A stretch of 38,333 nt of DNA from Nitrospirota bacterium (GTDB lineage Bacteria > Nitrospirota > Nitrospiria > 2-01-FULL-66-17): positions 1-38,333 of the forward strand of contig JACQCD010000092.1 of NCBI GenBank assembly GCA_016201825.1. The letters are read 5' to 3'. This document shows positions 29,845 through 36,445 of the stretch, in pieces. Numbering within the stretch: the first letter of the stretch is position 1; each line of letters starts with the position of its first letter. The notes under the pieces are model-generated. The model was not told the DNA's origin and did not search any database. It saw nothing but the letters and a program-made list of their open reading frames with translations. The position numbers and the translations under genes were made by a program.

Positions 29845-31815
29845 TCACGCGCGCCCCTTGTGAGCGGACGCCGGAGCCGACATCGGCGCCGGACCGGGAT
29901 CCTTCCGCTGGATCTCGTCCTGGATGTGGGCGGCCACCGCGTCGATCGGTTGCGCCGGCGTTTCCTGGCCGTCCCGCCCCCGCACCGACACCGTGCCGGC
30001 GGCCGCTTCGCGGTCGCCGATGATGAGCATATACGGAATCTTGGCCAGTTGGGCTTCTCTGATTTTCAAGCCCACCTTTTCGTTGCGGGCATCGAGCTCC
30101 GCCCGCACCCCGCGTTCCCGCAACGCGCGGACGACCTCGTGCGCGTAGGGGTGGACGCGATCGGCGATCGGCAACGCAATCGCCTGGATCGGCGCGAGCC
30201 ACGTCGGGAATGCGCCCCCGTAGTGCTCGATCAGGACGCCGAGGAAACGCTCCAGCGATCCCAGCAGCGCGCGGTGGATCATGATCGGCTGGTGTTCTTT
30301 GCCATCCTCGCCCGTGTACCGCAACCCGAACCGATCGGGAAAATTGAAATCGACCTGCACCGTGGCGCACTGCCAGGACCGCTTCAGAACGTCCTTGATC
30401 TTGATATCGATTTTCGGGCCGTAGAAGACGCCCTCGCCGGGGTCGACCTCGTACCGCAGCCCTTTGGCCTGCAGCGCCCCTTCGAGGGCCGAGGTGGCCA
30501 GATCCCACGAGGCCAGCGCGCCCACGTACTTCTCGGGGCGTGTCGACAGGTAGATGTCGTAGTCGGGAAAGCCGAAGGCGGTGAGCATGGCGGTGATGAA
30601 TTCGAGGACCTTGGTGATCTCGGGTTGAAGCTGATCGGGGCGACAAAACAGGTGCGCGTCGTCCTGGGTGAATCCCCGCACCCGCATCAAGCCGTGCAGG
30701 ACGCCGGATCGCTCGAAGCGGTACACGGTCCCGAGTTCGGCAAACCGCAGCGGCAATTCGCGGTAGCTGCGGGGGTGCGACTTGTACACCATGATATGGA
30801 AAGGGCAATTCATCGGTTTCAGCTCGTATTCGACCCCGTCCACATCCATCGGCGTGAACATATTCTCGCGGTAGAAATCCACGTGGCCGCTCTTCCGCCA
30901 GAGGTCGAGTTTCGCGACGTGCGGGCTGAACACCAGGTCGTACCCCGCGCGGTCGTGCTCCGCGCGCCAGTGGTCTTCGATCGTCCGGCGAATCCGCGCG
31001 CCCTTGGGGTGCCAGAGCACCAGTCCGGGGCCGACCTCGTCGGTCATGGAGAACAGGTCAAGGTCCCGGCCGAGTTTGCGATGGTCGCGCCGTTTGGCTT
31101 CTTCCAGACGGGCCAAGTGGGCTTCGAGCGCTTCCTTGGTGGGGAACGACGTGCCGTAAATCCGCTGGAGCATCCGATTGCGTTCGTCGCCGCGCCAGTA
31201 TGCGCCCGCGACCGCCATGAGCTTGAAGTGTGTCACCGCGGCGGTGGTCGGAAGATGCGGGCCCTCGCAGAGATCAACGAAGTCACCTTGTTGATAGAGG
31301 CTCACCGTCGGATCGGGGATCCCTTCGATGATTTCAACCTTATAGGGTTCGCCGCGCTCCCGAAAGAAGCGAGTAGCCTCGGCTTTGGACAGGTCCTGGC
31401 GCCGGATGGGGAGGGCGGCTCGGGCCAGCTCGCCCATCGTCGCTTCGATTTTCTCCAGATCTTCCGGCGTGAGCGGCCGATCGTAGTCAATGTCGTAGTA
31501 GAAGCCGTCTTCGATGGCCGGACCGATGGCCAGCTTGGCGCCGGGGAACACGCGCTTGACCGCCTGGGCCATCAGGTGCGAGGAACTGTGGCGGAAGACT
31601 TCGCGTCCTTCGGACGACTCGAACGACAGGGGCTCGACGCGACTATTCTCGGTCACGGGCGTGTGCAAGTCCCAGAGCCGACCATCGACTTTGAGCGCGA
31701 TCGTCCGCGACCGTGCCTCGCCATCCAACCCCTCGATAATCGTCAAGGGCGTCACACCGTTCGGATACGCTTTTGAGGTCTGATCCGGAAACGTCAGGAT
31801 AATCTGGGCCAACAT
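29845..31815 (-). CDS. thrS: Threonine--tRNA ligase
   Basis: 656 residues in the standard order: TGS domain (about 1-65), editing domain (about 66-235, with HSSSHLMAQAVKRVFPGAK and the Cys of DLCEGPHLPTT), class II catalytic core (about 240-535) and anticodon-binding domain (about 540-635). Zinc ligands are in KPMNCPFH, FTQDDAHLF and QPIMIHRALLGS. It charges tRNA-Thr and clears Ser-tRNA-Thr. The final 20 residues, rich in Pro and Ala, are an uncommon tail. Upstream lie a nested hairpin with a T tract and then tRNA-Val, so it may be read from the tRNA promoter through an attenuator; no clear Shine-Dalgarno precedes ATG 31815. Confidence 0.97.
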   Translation of the reverse strand: MLAQIILTFPDQTSKAYPNGVTPLTIIEGLDGEARSRTIALKVDGRLWDLHTPVTENSRVEPLSFESSEGREVFRHSSSHLMAQAVKRVFPGAKLAIGPAIEDGFYYDIDYDRPLTPEDLEKIEATMGELARAALPIRRQDLSKAEATRFFRERGEPYKVEIIEGIPDPTVSLYQQGDFVDLCEGPHLPTTAAVTHFKLMAVAGAYWRGDERNRMLQRIYGTSFPTKEALEAHLARLEEAKRRDHRKLGRDLDLFSMTDEVGPGLVLWHPKGARIRRTIEDHWRAEHDRAGYDLVFSPHVAKLDLWRKSGHVDFYRENMFTPMDVDGVEYELKPMNCPFHIMVYKSHPRSYRELPLRFAELGTVYRFERSGVLHGLMRVRGFTQDDAHLFCRPDQLQPEITKVLEFITAMLTAFGFPDYDIYLSTRPEKYVGALASWDLATSALEGALQAKGLRYEVDPGEGVFYGPKIDIKIKDVLKRSWQCATVQVDFNFPDRFGLRYTGEDGKEHQPIMIHRALLGSLERFLGVLIEHYGGAFPTWLAPIQAIALPIADRVHPYAHEVVRALRERGVRAELDARNEKVGLKIREAQLAKIPYMLIIGDREAAAGTVSVRGRDGQETPAQPIDAVAAHIQDEIQRKDPGPAPMSAPASAHKGRA

Positions 31816-31847
31816 CAGTTGTTCGTCGTGCGCCTCACTCCACGATC

Positions 31848-31904
31848 AAAAAAGAAAAGGGGCATCCACGCGAGAAGGGGCGTCGTCCCCTCGCCACGAT
31901 GCCC
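31848..31904 (-). terminator. Nested hairpin with T tract: tRNA-Val terminator or thrS attenuator
   Basis: On the minus strand GGGCATC (31904-31898) pairs with GATGCCC (31866-31860), and inside it AGGGG pairs with CCCCT. The 3' side runs into CTTTTCTTTTTT (31859-31848). This is an intrinsic terminator between tRNA-Val and thrS, 33 nt before the thrS ATG. It either ends the tRNA transcript or controls read-through into thrS. Confidence 0.7.
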
Positions 31905-31933
31905 GACCGCACCGCCTCCATCCTGCGACGCCA

Positions 31934-32008
31934 TGGTAGGCACGGGCGGTCTTGAACCGCCGACCTCTACCGTGTCAAGGTAGCGCTCTCCCCCTGAGCT
32001 ACGTGCCT
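31934..32008 (-). tRNA. tRNA-Val (anticodon GAC)
   Basis: On the minus strand the acceptor arm AGGCACG (32008-32002) pairs with CGTGCCT (31944-31938), followed by A and an encoded CCA (31936-31934). The anticodon arm is CTACC-TTGACAC-GGTAG, giving anticodon GAC, and the T arm is GGCGG-TTCAAGA-CCGCC. The D arm has GCTC...GAGC. All four arms are intact. A TTGACA/TAGGAT promoter lies just upstream. Confidence 0.95.
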
Positions 32009-32027
32009 TCCTGAGCGCAGAGCAGAC

Positions 32028-32057
32028 ATCCTACGCAAAGGGTCCCAAAGTTGTCAA
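32028..32057 (-). promoter_or_regulatory. Promoter of tRNA-Val (and possibly thrS)
   Basis: On the minus strand TTGACA (32057-32052) is followed after 18 nt by TAGGAT (32033-32028); transcription should start near 32021, 13 nt before the tRNA. The -35 lies 3 nt from the end of the hup terminator. Confidence 0.7.
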
Positions 32058-32059
32058 GC

Positions 32060-32095
32060 AAAACTAAACGGCTGTGGCGAATACCGCCACAGCCG
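32060..32095 (-). terminator. Intrinsic terminator of hup
   Basis: CGGCTGTGGCG (32095-32085 on the minus strand) pairs perfectly over 11 bp with CGCCACAGCCG (32079-32069) across a 5-nt loop, followed by TTTAGTTTTG. It lies 56 nt after the hup stop. Confidence 0.85.
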
Positions 32096-32151
32096 CTTAG
32101 GACAACAGCATAGTGTGTGTGGGCCGCGCGGCCCGGGGATGATGCTGAGGG

Positions 32152-32424
32152 TTACCGAATCGCCGTCTTGAAGGTCTTACCGGCCGAAAACCGCGGGACC
32201 TTCGTGGCCGCGATTTTGATCGCTTCGCCGGTGCGAGGGTTGCGACCCAGTCGCGCCTTGCGCTTGGACACCACGAACGTGCCGAAACCGACCAACGAGA
32301 CCCGGTGGCCCTTCTTCAGCGCGACGGTGATGCCCGACACGAACGCGCTCAGTGCCTTGCTGGCTGAGACCTTAGAGATACCCGCTGAATCGGCCATCTT
32401 GTCGATCAACTCTGCCTTGGTCAT
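32152..32424 (-). CDS. hup: HU-type histone-like DNA-binding protein
   Basis: 90 residues starting at ATG 32424, with AGGAGGGGG just upstream; a longer frame to 32478 adds 18 unlikely residues. MTKAELIDKMADSAGISKVS is the usual HU opening; the signature GFGTFVVSKRKARLGRNPRT leads into the beta-arms that bend DNA (IAATKVPRFSAGKTFK). HU dimers bind DNA without strong sequence preference and help condense the chromosome and support other DNA-bending reactions; IHF subunits are similar, but the sequence fits HU better. It has its own promoter (32531-32560) and terminator (32060-32095), so it is a single-gene unit. Confidence 0.95.
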   Translation of the reverse strand: MTKAELIDKMADSAGISKVSASKALSAFVSGITVALKKGHRVSLVGFGTFVVSKRKARLGRNPRTGEAIKIAATKVPRFSAGKTFKTAIR

Positions 32425-32530
32425 ACGCCCCCTCCTGGTCCGAGTGAATGATCGCCCCTCTCTCCCCATGCTCGCCATCCCGTCAGGCTCGACCGTCCGG
32501 GCAGCGATGCAGCATCTTGAAATGGGCGGT

Positions 32531-32560
32531 AGGATAGCAAGCCTTCGCGCCGCTTGTCAA
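32531..32560 (-). promoter_or_regulatory. Promoter of hup
   Basis: On the minus strand TTGACA (32560-32555) is followed after 18 nt by TATCCT (32536-32531), about 106 nt before the ATG. The -35 lies 10 nt from the left arm of the repeat at 32571. The rest of the 338-nt gap between hup and rnpB holds that repeat and the rnpB promoter; I see no gene in it. Confidence 0.7.
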
Positions 32561-32570
32561 GCCGCCCGGC

Positions 32571-32699
32571 CGTCTGGCCGCCAATACGGGGCGACTGCGG
32601 CGTTGTCGCTTCGGTCTCGTATCCTCACGTACGAACGAGTACGCTCCGGTACAAGACCTTACTCCGCCTTGCATTCGCCGCCGTCTTGGCGGCCAGACG
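32571..32699. repeat. Repeat element A with 14-bp terminal inverted arms, upstream of rnpB
   Basis: The arms CGTCTGGCCGCCAA (32571-32584) and TTGGCGGCCAGACG (32686-32699) are perfect inverted repeats. The body (ACGGGGCGACTGCGG ... TCCTCACGTACGAAC ... TCCGCCTTGCATTCGCC) is about 90% identical to element B at 33177-33299, in the same orientation. Inner hairpins include GCGAC/GTCGC, GTCT..GT/AC..AGAC and CGTAC/GTACG. Confidence 0.85.
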
Positions 32700-32726
32700 C
32701 TTCGACGTCTATTTATACGGCGTCTA

Positions 32727-32756
32727 TTTACAATCGTTCGGCCACCTTACTATAAT
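32727..32756 (+). promoter_or_regulatory. Promoter of rnpB
   Basis: TTTACA (32727-32732) is followed after 18 nt by a perfect TATAAT (32751-32756). Transcription should start near 32763, the 5' base of the RNase P helix P1. Confidence 0.85.
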
Positions 32757-32762
32757 ACAGGC

Positions 32763-33166
32763 GCACACCAGAGTGGGACGGATGATCGCTCCGGCTTGCC
32801 GGAGAGGAAAGTCCGAACTCCGAAGGGCAGGGTGCTCCGTAACGCGGAGGCTCCGCAAGGGGACGGAAAGTGCCACAGAAAATAAACCGCCTCGGGATGG
32901 CAGGTTTCGTCCCGGGGTAAGGGTGAAACGGTGGGGTAAGAGCCCACCGCCCCGAGGGTGACCAAGGGGGCACGGCAAACCCCACCCGGAGCAAGACCAA
33001 ATAGGAGGACGTTCTCCGGGATTTCCGGAGAGAAGGGCGGCCCGCCCAATGTCCTCGGGTCAGGTCGCTTGAGGCCTCGGGCAACCGAGGTCCCAGAGAA
33101 ATGATCATCACCCCGGGGCGCAAGCTGCGGGGACAGAATTCGGCTTATGTCTCGCTCTGGTGTGCC
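32763..33166 (+). ncRNA. rnpB: RNase P RNA, bacterial type A
   Basis: The 5' end GCACACCAGAG (32763-32773) pairs over 11 bp with CTCTGGTGTGC (33155-33165), forming helix P1. Conserved core segments are present: GAGGAAAGTCCGAACTC near 32804 (P4 and flanks), GGGCAGGGTGC, a GGTAAGGGTGAAA segment, and ACAGAATTCGGCTTAT at 33133-33148 (3' side of P4). The length of about 404 nt fits type A. The RNA is the catalytic part of the enzyme that trims 5' ends of pre-tRNAs. It sits between two direct copies of a 120-130 bp repeat, the second starting 10 nt after its end, which might serve as its terminator. Confidence 0.96.
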
Positions 33167-33176
33167 TCTTTCTTCA

Positions 33177-33299
33177 CTGACCGCCGATACGGGGCGACTG
33201 CGGCGTTGTCGCTTCGGTCTCGTGTCCTCACGTACGAACCAGTACGCTCCGGGACGAGACCTCTCTCCGCCTTGCATTCGCCTCCGTCTCGGCGGTCAG
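33177..33299. repeat. Repeat element B with 11-bp terminal inverted arms, downstream of rnpB
   Basis: Arms CTGACCGCCGA (33177-33187) and TCGGCGGTCAG (33289-33299) are perfect inverted repeats. Compared with element A, two arm positions differ, and both changes are matched in the opposite arm (G-C to A-T at 33180/33296, A-T to G-C at 33186/33290). The inner stem GTCTCGT/ACGAGAC is perfect here and has one mismatch in element A. Confidence 0.85.
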
Positions 33300-33338
33300 G
33301 CGGGGTGGGGTCGCCTGAACGAAGAGTGAAAAACAATC

Positions 33339-34781
33339 TTGCAGAACACACAGAATAGAACACCTGCAGGGTCGCGACGGCCGGCGCAGTACCAGGGGTC
33401 GGCGTTGCTCGCGGATCCTATTCATGGGTACATCACGTTCACCGTGCCCAAGGATGAGCCGGATGGACGGGAGATTACCGAAAAGCAGTTGATCGATACC
33501 CCGTGGGTGCAGCGGCTCCGCTACGTCTATCAACTCCAAAGCGCGCGCTGGGTCTTTCCGTCCGCCGAGCACACGCGGTTCGTCCACTGCGTGGGGGCCA
33601 TGCACGTCGCGGGGCGGTTCGCGACGCATCTGTATCCGTCGCTCGTCGCCGCCGTGCCGGACTGCCCCTCTGCGCCGTACATCGAGGAATTGATGCGGGT
33701 GACGGCGCTGCTACACGACATCGGACACGGGCCGTTCTGCCACTTCTTTGACGACAATTTTCTCGATCGATTCGACGTGACCCACGAGATCATAGGTCGC
33801 CGGATCGTGGTCGACGAGCTTGGGGGGCTGATTCGCAAGATTCGGCGCAGCCCGCACGGCGCGTTTGCCCCGCGCGAGACGCTCGATCCCGACCACATCG
33901 GGTTCTTGATTTGCAAACATAGCCCGCACGACGAGGCCAAGTATCCACGATGGCTCACGTTCCTCCGGCCGATGATCGCCGGGATCTACACCGCGGACAA
34001 CCTGGACTACGTCCTCCGCGACGCGTACATGTGCGGGGTCGCGATCGGTCCGGTGGATTTGGACCGGCTCATTCATTACACGTTCATCACCGACCAGGGA
34101 TGGACGCTGCACCGCGCCGGCTGTTCGGCGCTGACCATGTTCCTCAACGCGCGGCTCTATCTGTATACCAACGTGTATTACCACCGGACCACGCGGGCGA
34201 TCGATCTTCATCTGCGGGATATTTTCGCCGAGACGATGCGGTTCGTGTTCCCCCATAACCCGCTGGATCGAATGGATGACTACCTCCAGTTGACCGACTG
34301 GTCGCTGATCGAGGAGGTTCGACACTGGCCGCGTTCCACCAACCGGGTCAAGAAACGCCTCGGCGAGGAGTGGCGCAAGATCCTCCACCGCGACGTGACG
34401 TGGAAGATGGCCTACGACGCGACGCTGTCCATCCGCGATCCGGGGCGAGGCCGGACCTTGATCAGCCAGGAGGCGCTCGAGGCGGGCATCAAGGCGGGCC
34501 TGCCGCCCAAGCTGAGGGATTTGTCGTTTCGCGTCGATCTGGCCTACCAAGATCCCCGGCCGGTCAATCCGCTGATGATGGGCGGCAAGCAGATTTACGT
34601 GTACAACCCCTCCTCGCGGACCGTCTCCAAGGAACCGCTCCAGGAGTTCCTCGATTACATCCCGGCCCGCTTGGTGCAGTGCCGCATCTTCGCCCAGAAC
34701 CACGACCACGATCTTGAACTTGCGGCGATCGCAGAAAAGGTTTTAGGGAGCGAAGGGGCGCACATCAAGACCAACGTCTAG
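33339..34781 (+). CDS. HD-domain phosphohydrolase (dGTPase/SAMHD1-like)
   Basis: The 480-residue frame shows the HD-domain metal site: His78 in AEHTRFVHCVGAMHVAG, His126-Asp127 in TALLHDIGHGPFCH, and a later Asp in IYTADNLDYVLRDAYMCGVA. This layout is that of COG1078 proteins, related to dNTP triphosphohydrolases and human SAMHD1, which remove triphosphate from dNTPs; the exact substrate here is not known. The start is uncertain: TTG 33339 has no clear ribosome site, while TTG 33404 (just before LADPIHGYITF, where similarity to the family begins) follows AGGGG. It ends 1 nt before the pseudouridine synthase ATG, so the two are probably cotranscribed. Confidence 0.85.
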   Translation: MQNTQNRTPAGSRRPAQYQGSALLADPIHGYITFTVPKDEPDGREITEKQLIDTPWVQRLRYVYQLQSARWVFPSAEHTRFVHCVGAMHVAGRFATHLYPSLVAAVPDCPSAPYIEELMRVTALLHDIGHGPFCHFFDDNFLDRFDVTHEIIGRRIVVDELGGLIRKIRRSPHGAFAPRETLDPDHIGFLICKHSPHDEAKYPRWLTFLRPMIAGIYTADNLDYVLRDAYMCGVAIGPVDLDRLIHYTFITDQGWTLHRAGCSALTMFLNARLYLYTNVYYHRTTRAIDLHLRDIFAETMRFVFPHNPLDRMDDYLQLTDWSLIEEVRHWPRSTNRVKKRLGEEWRKILHRDVTWKMAYDATLSIRDPGRGRTLISQEALEAGIKAGLPPKLRDLSFRVDLAYQDPRPVNPLMMGGKQIYVYNPSSRTVSKEPLQEFLDYIPARLVQCRIFAQNHDHDLELAAIAEKVLGSEGAHIKTNV

Positions 34782-34782
34782 G

Positions 34783-35514
34783 ATGCCCCCGGTCAGTCTC
34801 GCCCGCGCGCTCTCGAAGCTGGGGGTGACCTCTCGTGCGCAGGCCCGAACGTGGATCGAAGCGGGTCGCGTCAGCGTCAATGGCCGGGCCCTGACCGATC
34901 CCGAGTCGCGGGTCGATCCCGATCGGGACCGGATCGTCGTGGATGGCCGGCCGACGGATCGGGCCCCGCGCGCCTATCTCATGATGCACAAACCCAAGGG
35001 CGTCGTGACCACCCGCTCGGACGAGCACGGCCGGCGGACGGTCTACGACGTGCTGACCACTGCCGTTCCGGGATGGGCGGACGCGTGGCTATTCCCCGTC
35101 GGCCGCCTGGATCGTGACAGCTCCGGCTTGCTGTTCTTGACCAACGACACCCGCTGGGGCGCGCGGCTTGCGTCCCCCGACTCGAGCATTCCGAAAACCT
35201 ATCACGTGCGCGTCCGCCCCCCGATCACCGCGGAGGACCTGGACCGCTTGGCGTCAGGCGTGGTGTTGGCCGATGGGCCGGCGATTCCGCTCGCCGTCTC
35301 GGTGGTTCGGGACGCGGACCGCGGGACCTGGATCGAGATGACGCTCACCGAGGGGAGGAACCGGCAGATCCGCCGGATGTGCGCACGACTGGGCTACCGG
35401 GTCGAGACGCTGGTCCGCATCCGCATCGGGGGCGTGGCGTTGGGCGAGCTCAAGCCGGGGGAGGTGCGCCCGTTGACCGCCGCCGAGGCGCGGCTCGCCG
35501 GCGGGATAACGTAG
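34783..35514 (+). CDS. Pseudouridine synthase, RsuA/RluB/E/F family
   Basis: 243 residues. An S4 RNA-binding domain (about 1-60, SLARALSKLGVTSRAQARTW then IEAGRVSVNG) is followed by the catalytic domain with the essential Asp in GRLDRDSSGLLFLTND and the family motif EGRNRQIRRMCARLGYRVET. Such enzymes isomerise one uridine of 16S rRNA (RsuA) or 23S rRNA (RluB, RluE, RluF); length and the S4 domain fit RluB or RsuA, and I cannot decide between them. It follows the HD gene by 1 nt. Its TAG stop (35512-35514) is part of the GTAGGGG palindrome, so its last residues (GGIT) may be shaped by the repeat. Confidence 0.9.
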   Translation: MPPVSLARALSKLGVTSRAQARTWIEAGRVSVNGRALTDPESRVDPDRDRIVVDGRPTDRAPRAYLMMHKPKGVVTTRSDEHGRRTVYDVLTTAVPGWADAWLFPVGRLDRDSSGLLFLTNDTRWGARLASPDSSIPKTYHVRVRPPITAEDLDRLASGVVLADGPAIPLAVSVVRDADRGTWIEMTLTEGRNRQIRRMCARLGYRVETLVRIRIGGVALGELKPGEVRPLTAAEARLAGGIT

Positions 35515-35538
35515 GGGTTCGACATGTCGAACCCCTAC
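35511..35538. repeat. 28-bp perfect palindrome of the GTAGGGG family, copy 3
   Basis: Identical to copy 1 at 26736. It lies between two convergent genes and contains both of their stop codons: TAG 35512-35514 on the plus strand (pseudouridine synthase) and TAG 35537-35535 on the minus strand (hemF). Confidence 0.95.
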
Positions 35539-36341
35539 TTCCAGGTGACGACCGGCGGGAGCGACATCAAGATCGCCTCGACGTCGCCCTTGGTCTTGAG
35601 GCCGAACAGCGTGCCGCGGTCGTAAATGAGGTTGAACTCGACGTAGCGCCCGCGACGCTGGAGTTGGTACTCGCGTTGCGCCGGGGTGTGCGGCAGGTCC
35701 TTGCGGCGCGCGACGATCATGGGATACACGCGGAGAAAGGCCTCGCCCACGTCCTTCACGAACGCAAACAGCGCCTCCGCGGGGCGATCGTTGAGGTAAT
35801 CGAAAAAAATGCCCCCCACCCCGCGGGGTTCGTTACGGTGCGGGAGGAAGAAATATTCGTCGCACCACTGCTTGAGACGGGGGTAGTACGCCGGGTCGTG
35901 GGCATCGCACGCCCCCTTCAGCGCCCCGTGGAAATCGCGCACGTCCTCCTCGAACGGATAATACGGGGTCAGGTCCGTGCCGCCCCCGAACCACCAGCGG
36001 TCCATCTCGAGATACCGCACATTCATATGAACCGCCGGCACCATCGGATTGGCCATGTGGGCGACGAGTGAAATCCCGGTGGCGTAAAATGCGGTCGACG
36101 CGCTGTGGAGTTTCGCCGCCATCTCGGCGTCGAGGTCCCCCCACACCGACGAGCAATTCACCCCGACCTTTTCGAACACCCGGCCCCGCATGACCGACAT
36201 CACGCCCCCTCCGCCCCCGCCCTCTCGTTTCCAGGCGGTTTGCTCGAACTTGGCGGTGTCGAGGGCTTCGAAGGCGCTGCAGATCCGATCGCGCAGGTCG
36301 TGGGTGAAGGCTTCCATCTGTTGTCGCATCGTCGTCACCAC
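35535..36341 (-). CDS. hemF: Oxygen-dependent coproporphyrinogen III oxidase, short C-terminus
   Basis: HemF uses O2 to turn coproporphyrinogen III into protoporphyrinogen IX in haem synthesis. Family blocks are clear: WKREGGGGGGVMSVMRG, VGVNCSSVWG, WWFGGGTDLTPYYPFEEDVR, HRNEPRGVGGIFFDYLN and RRGRYVEFNLIYDRGTLFGL. I chose GTG 36341 (AGGAG 7 nt upstream; promoter start near 36383), giving 268 residues; ATG 36356 lacks a ribosome site. The protein ends MSLPPVVTWK, where known HemF proteins continue with about 25 more residues (WEYxxxP..GSPEA....DW). The stop is the TAG of a GTAGGGG palindrome, so the tail seems to have been lost by insertion or deletion there. The oxygen requirement indicates at least microaerobic life. 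Confidence 0.93.
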   Translation of the reverse strand: MVTTMRQQMEAFTHDLRDRICSAFEALDTAKFEQTAWKREGGGGGGVMSVMRGRVFEKVGVNCSSVWGDLDAEMAAKLHSASTAFYATGISLVAHMANPMVPAVHMNVRYLEMDRWWFGGGTDLTPYYPFEEDVRDFHGALKGACDAHDPAYYPRLKQWCDEYFFLPHRNEPRGVGGIFFDYLNDRPAEALFAFVKDVGEAFLRVYPMIVARRKDLPHTPAQREYQLQRRGRYVEFNLIYDRGTLFGLKTKGDVEAILMSLPPVVTWK

Positions 36342-36389
36342 TGTAGGACTCCTCATCCGCGGGGAATTCGCCCGTGCCGCTGAGAAGGC

Positions 36390-36418
36390 ATTATACGGAC
36401 CTCGGGGGAGGCGAGCAA
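36390..36418 (-). promoter_or_regulatory. Promoter of hemF
   Basis: On the minus strand TTGCTC (36418-36413) is followed after 17 nt by a perfect TATAAT (36395-36390). Transcription should start near 36383, about 42 nt before GTG 36341. It lies 28 nt after the uvrA stop, so hemF can be expressed separately from uvrA. Confidence 0.65.
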
Positions 36419-36445
36419 GGGCACGGCAGATTGCGCCCCCCGGGT

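Noticed and set aside
29827-31776. 649-codon frame antisense to thrS
   Set aside because: Mirror of a strongly conserved gene in GC-rich DNA, with no recognisable domain and no ribosome site; the same holds for 22213-23292, 23461-24711 and 2824-3582.
32483-33277. Two minus-strand frames in the repeats and rnpB, both opening MQGG and containing REDTRPKRQRRSRP
   Set aside because: The similarity comes from the repeated DNA itself, and one frame runs through RNase P RNA; the copies diverge by arm-pairing rules, not by codon rules.
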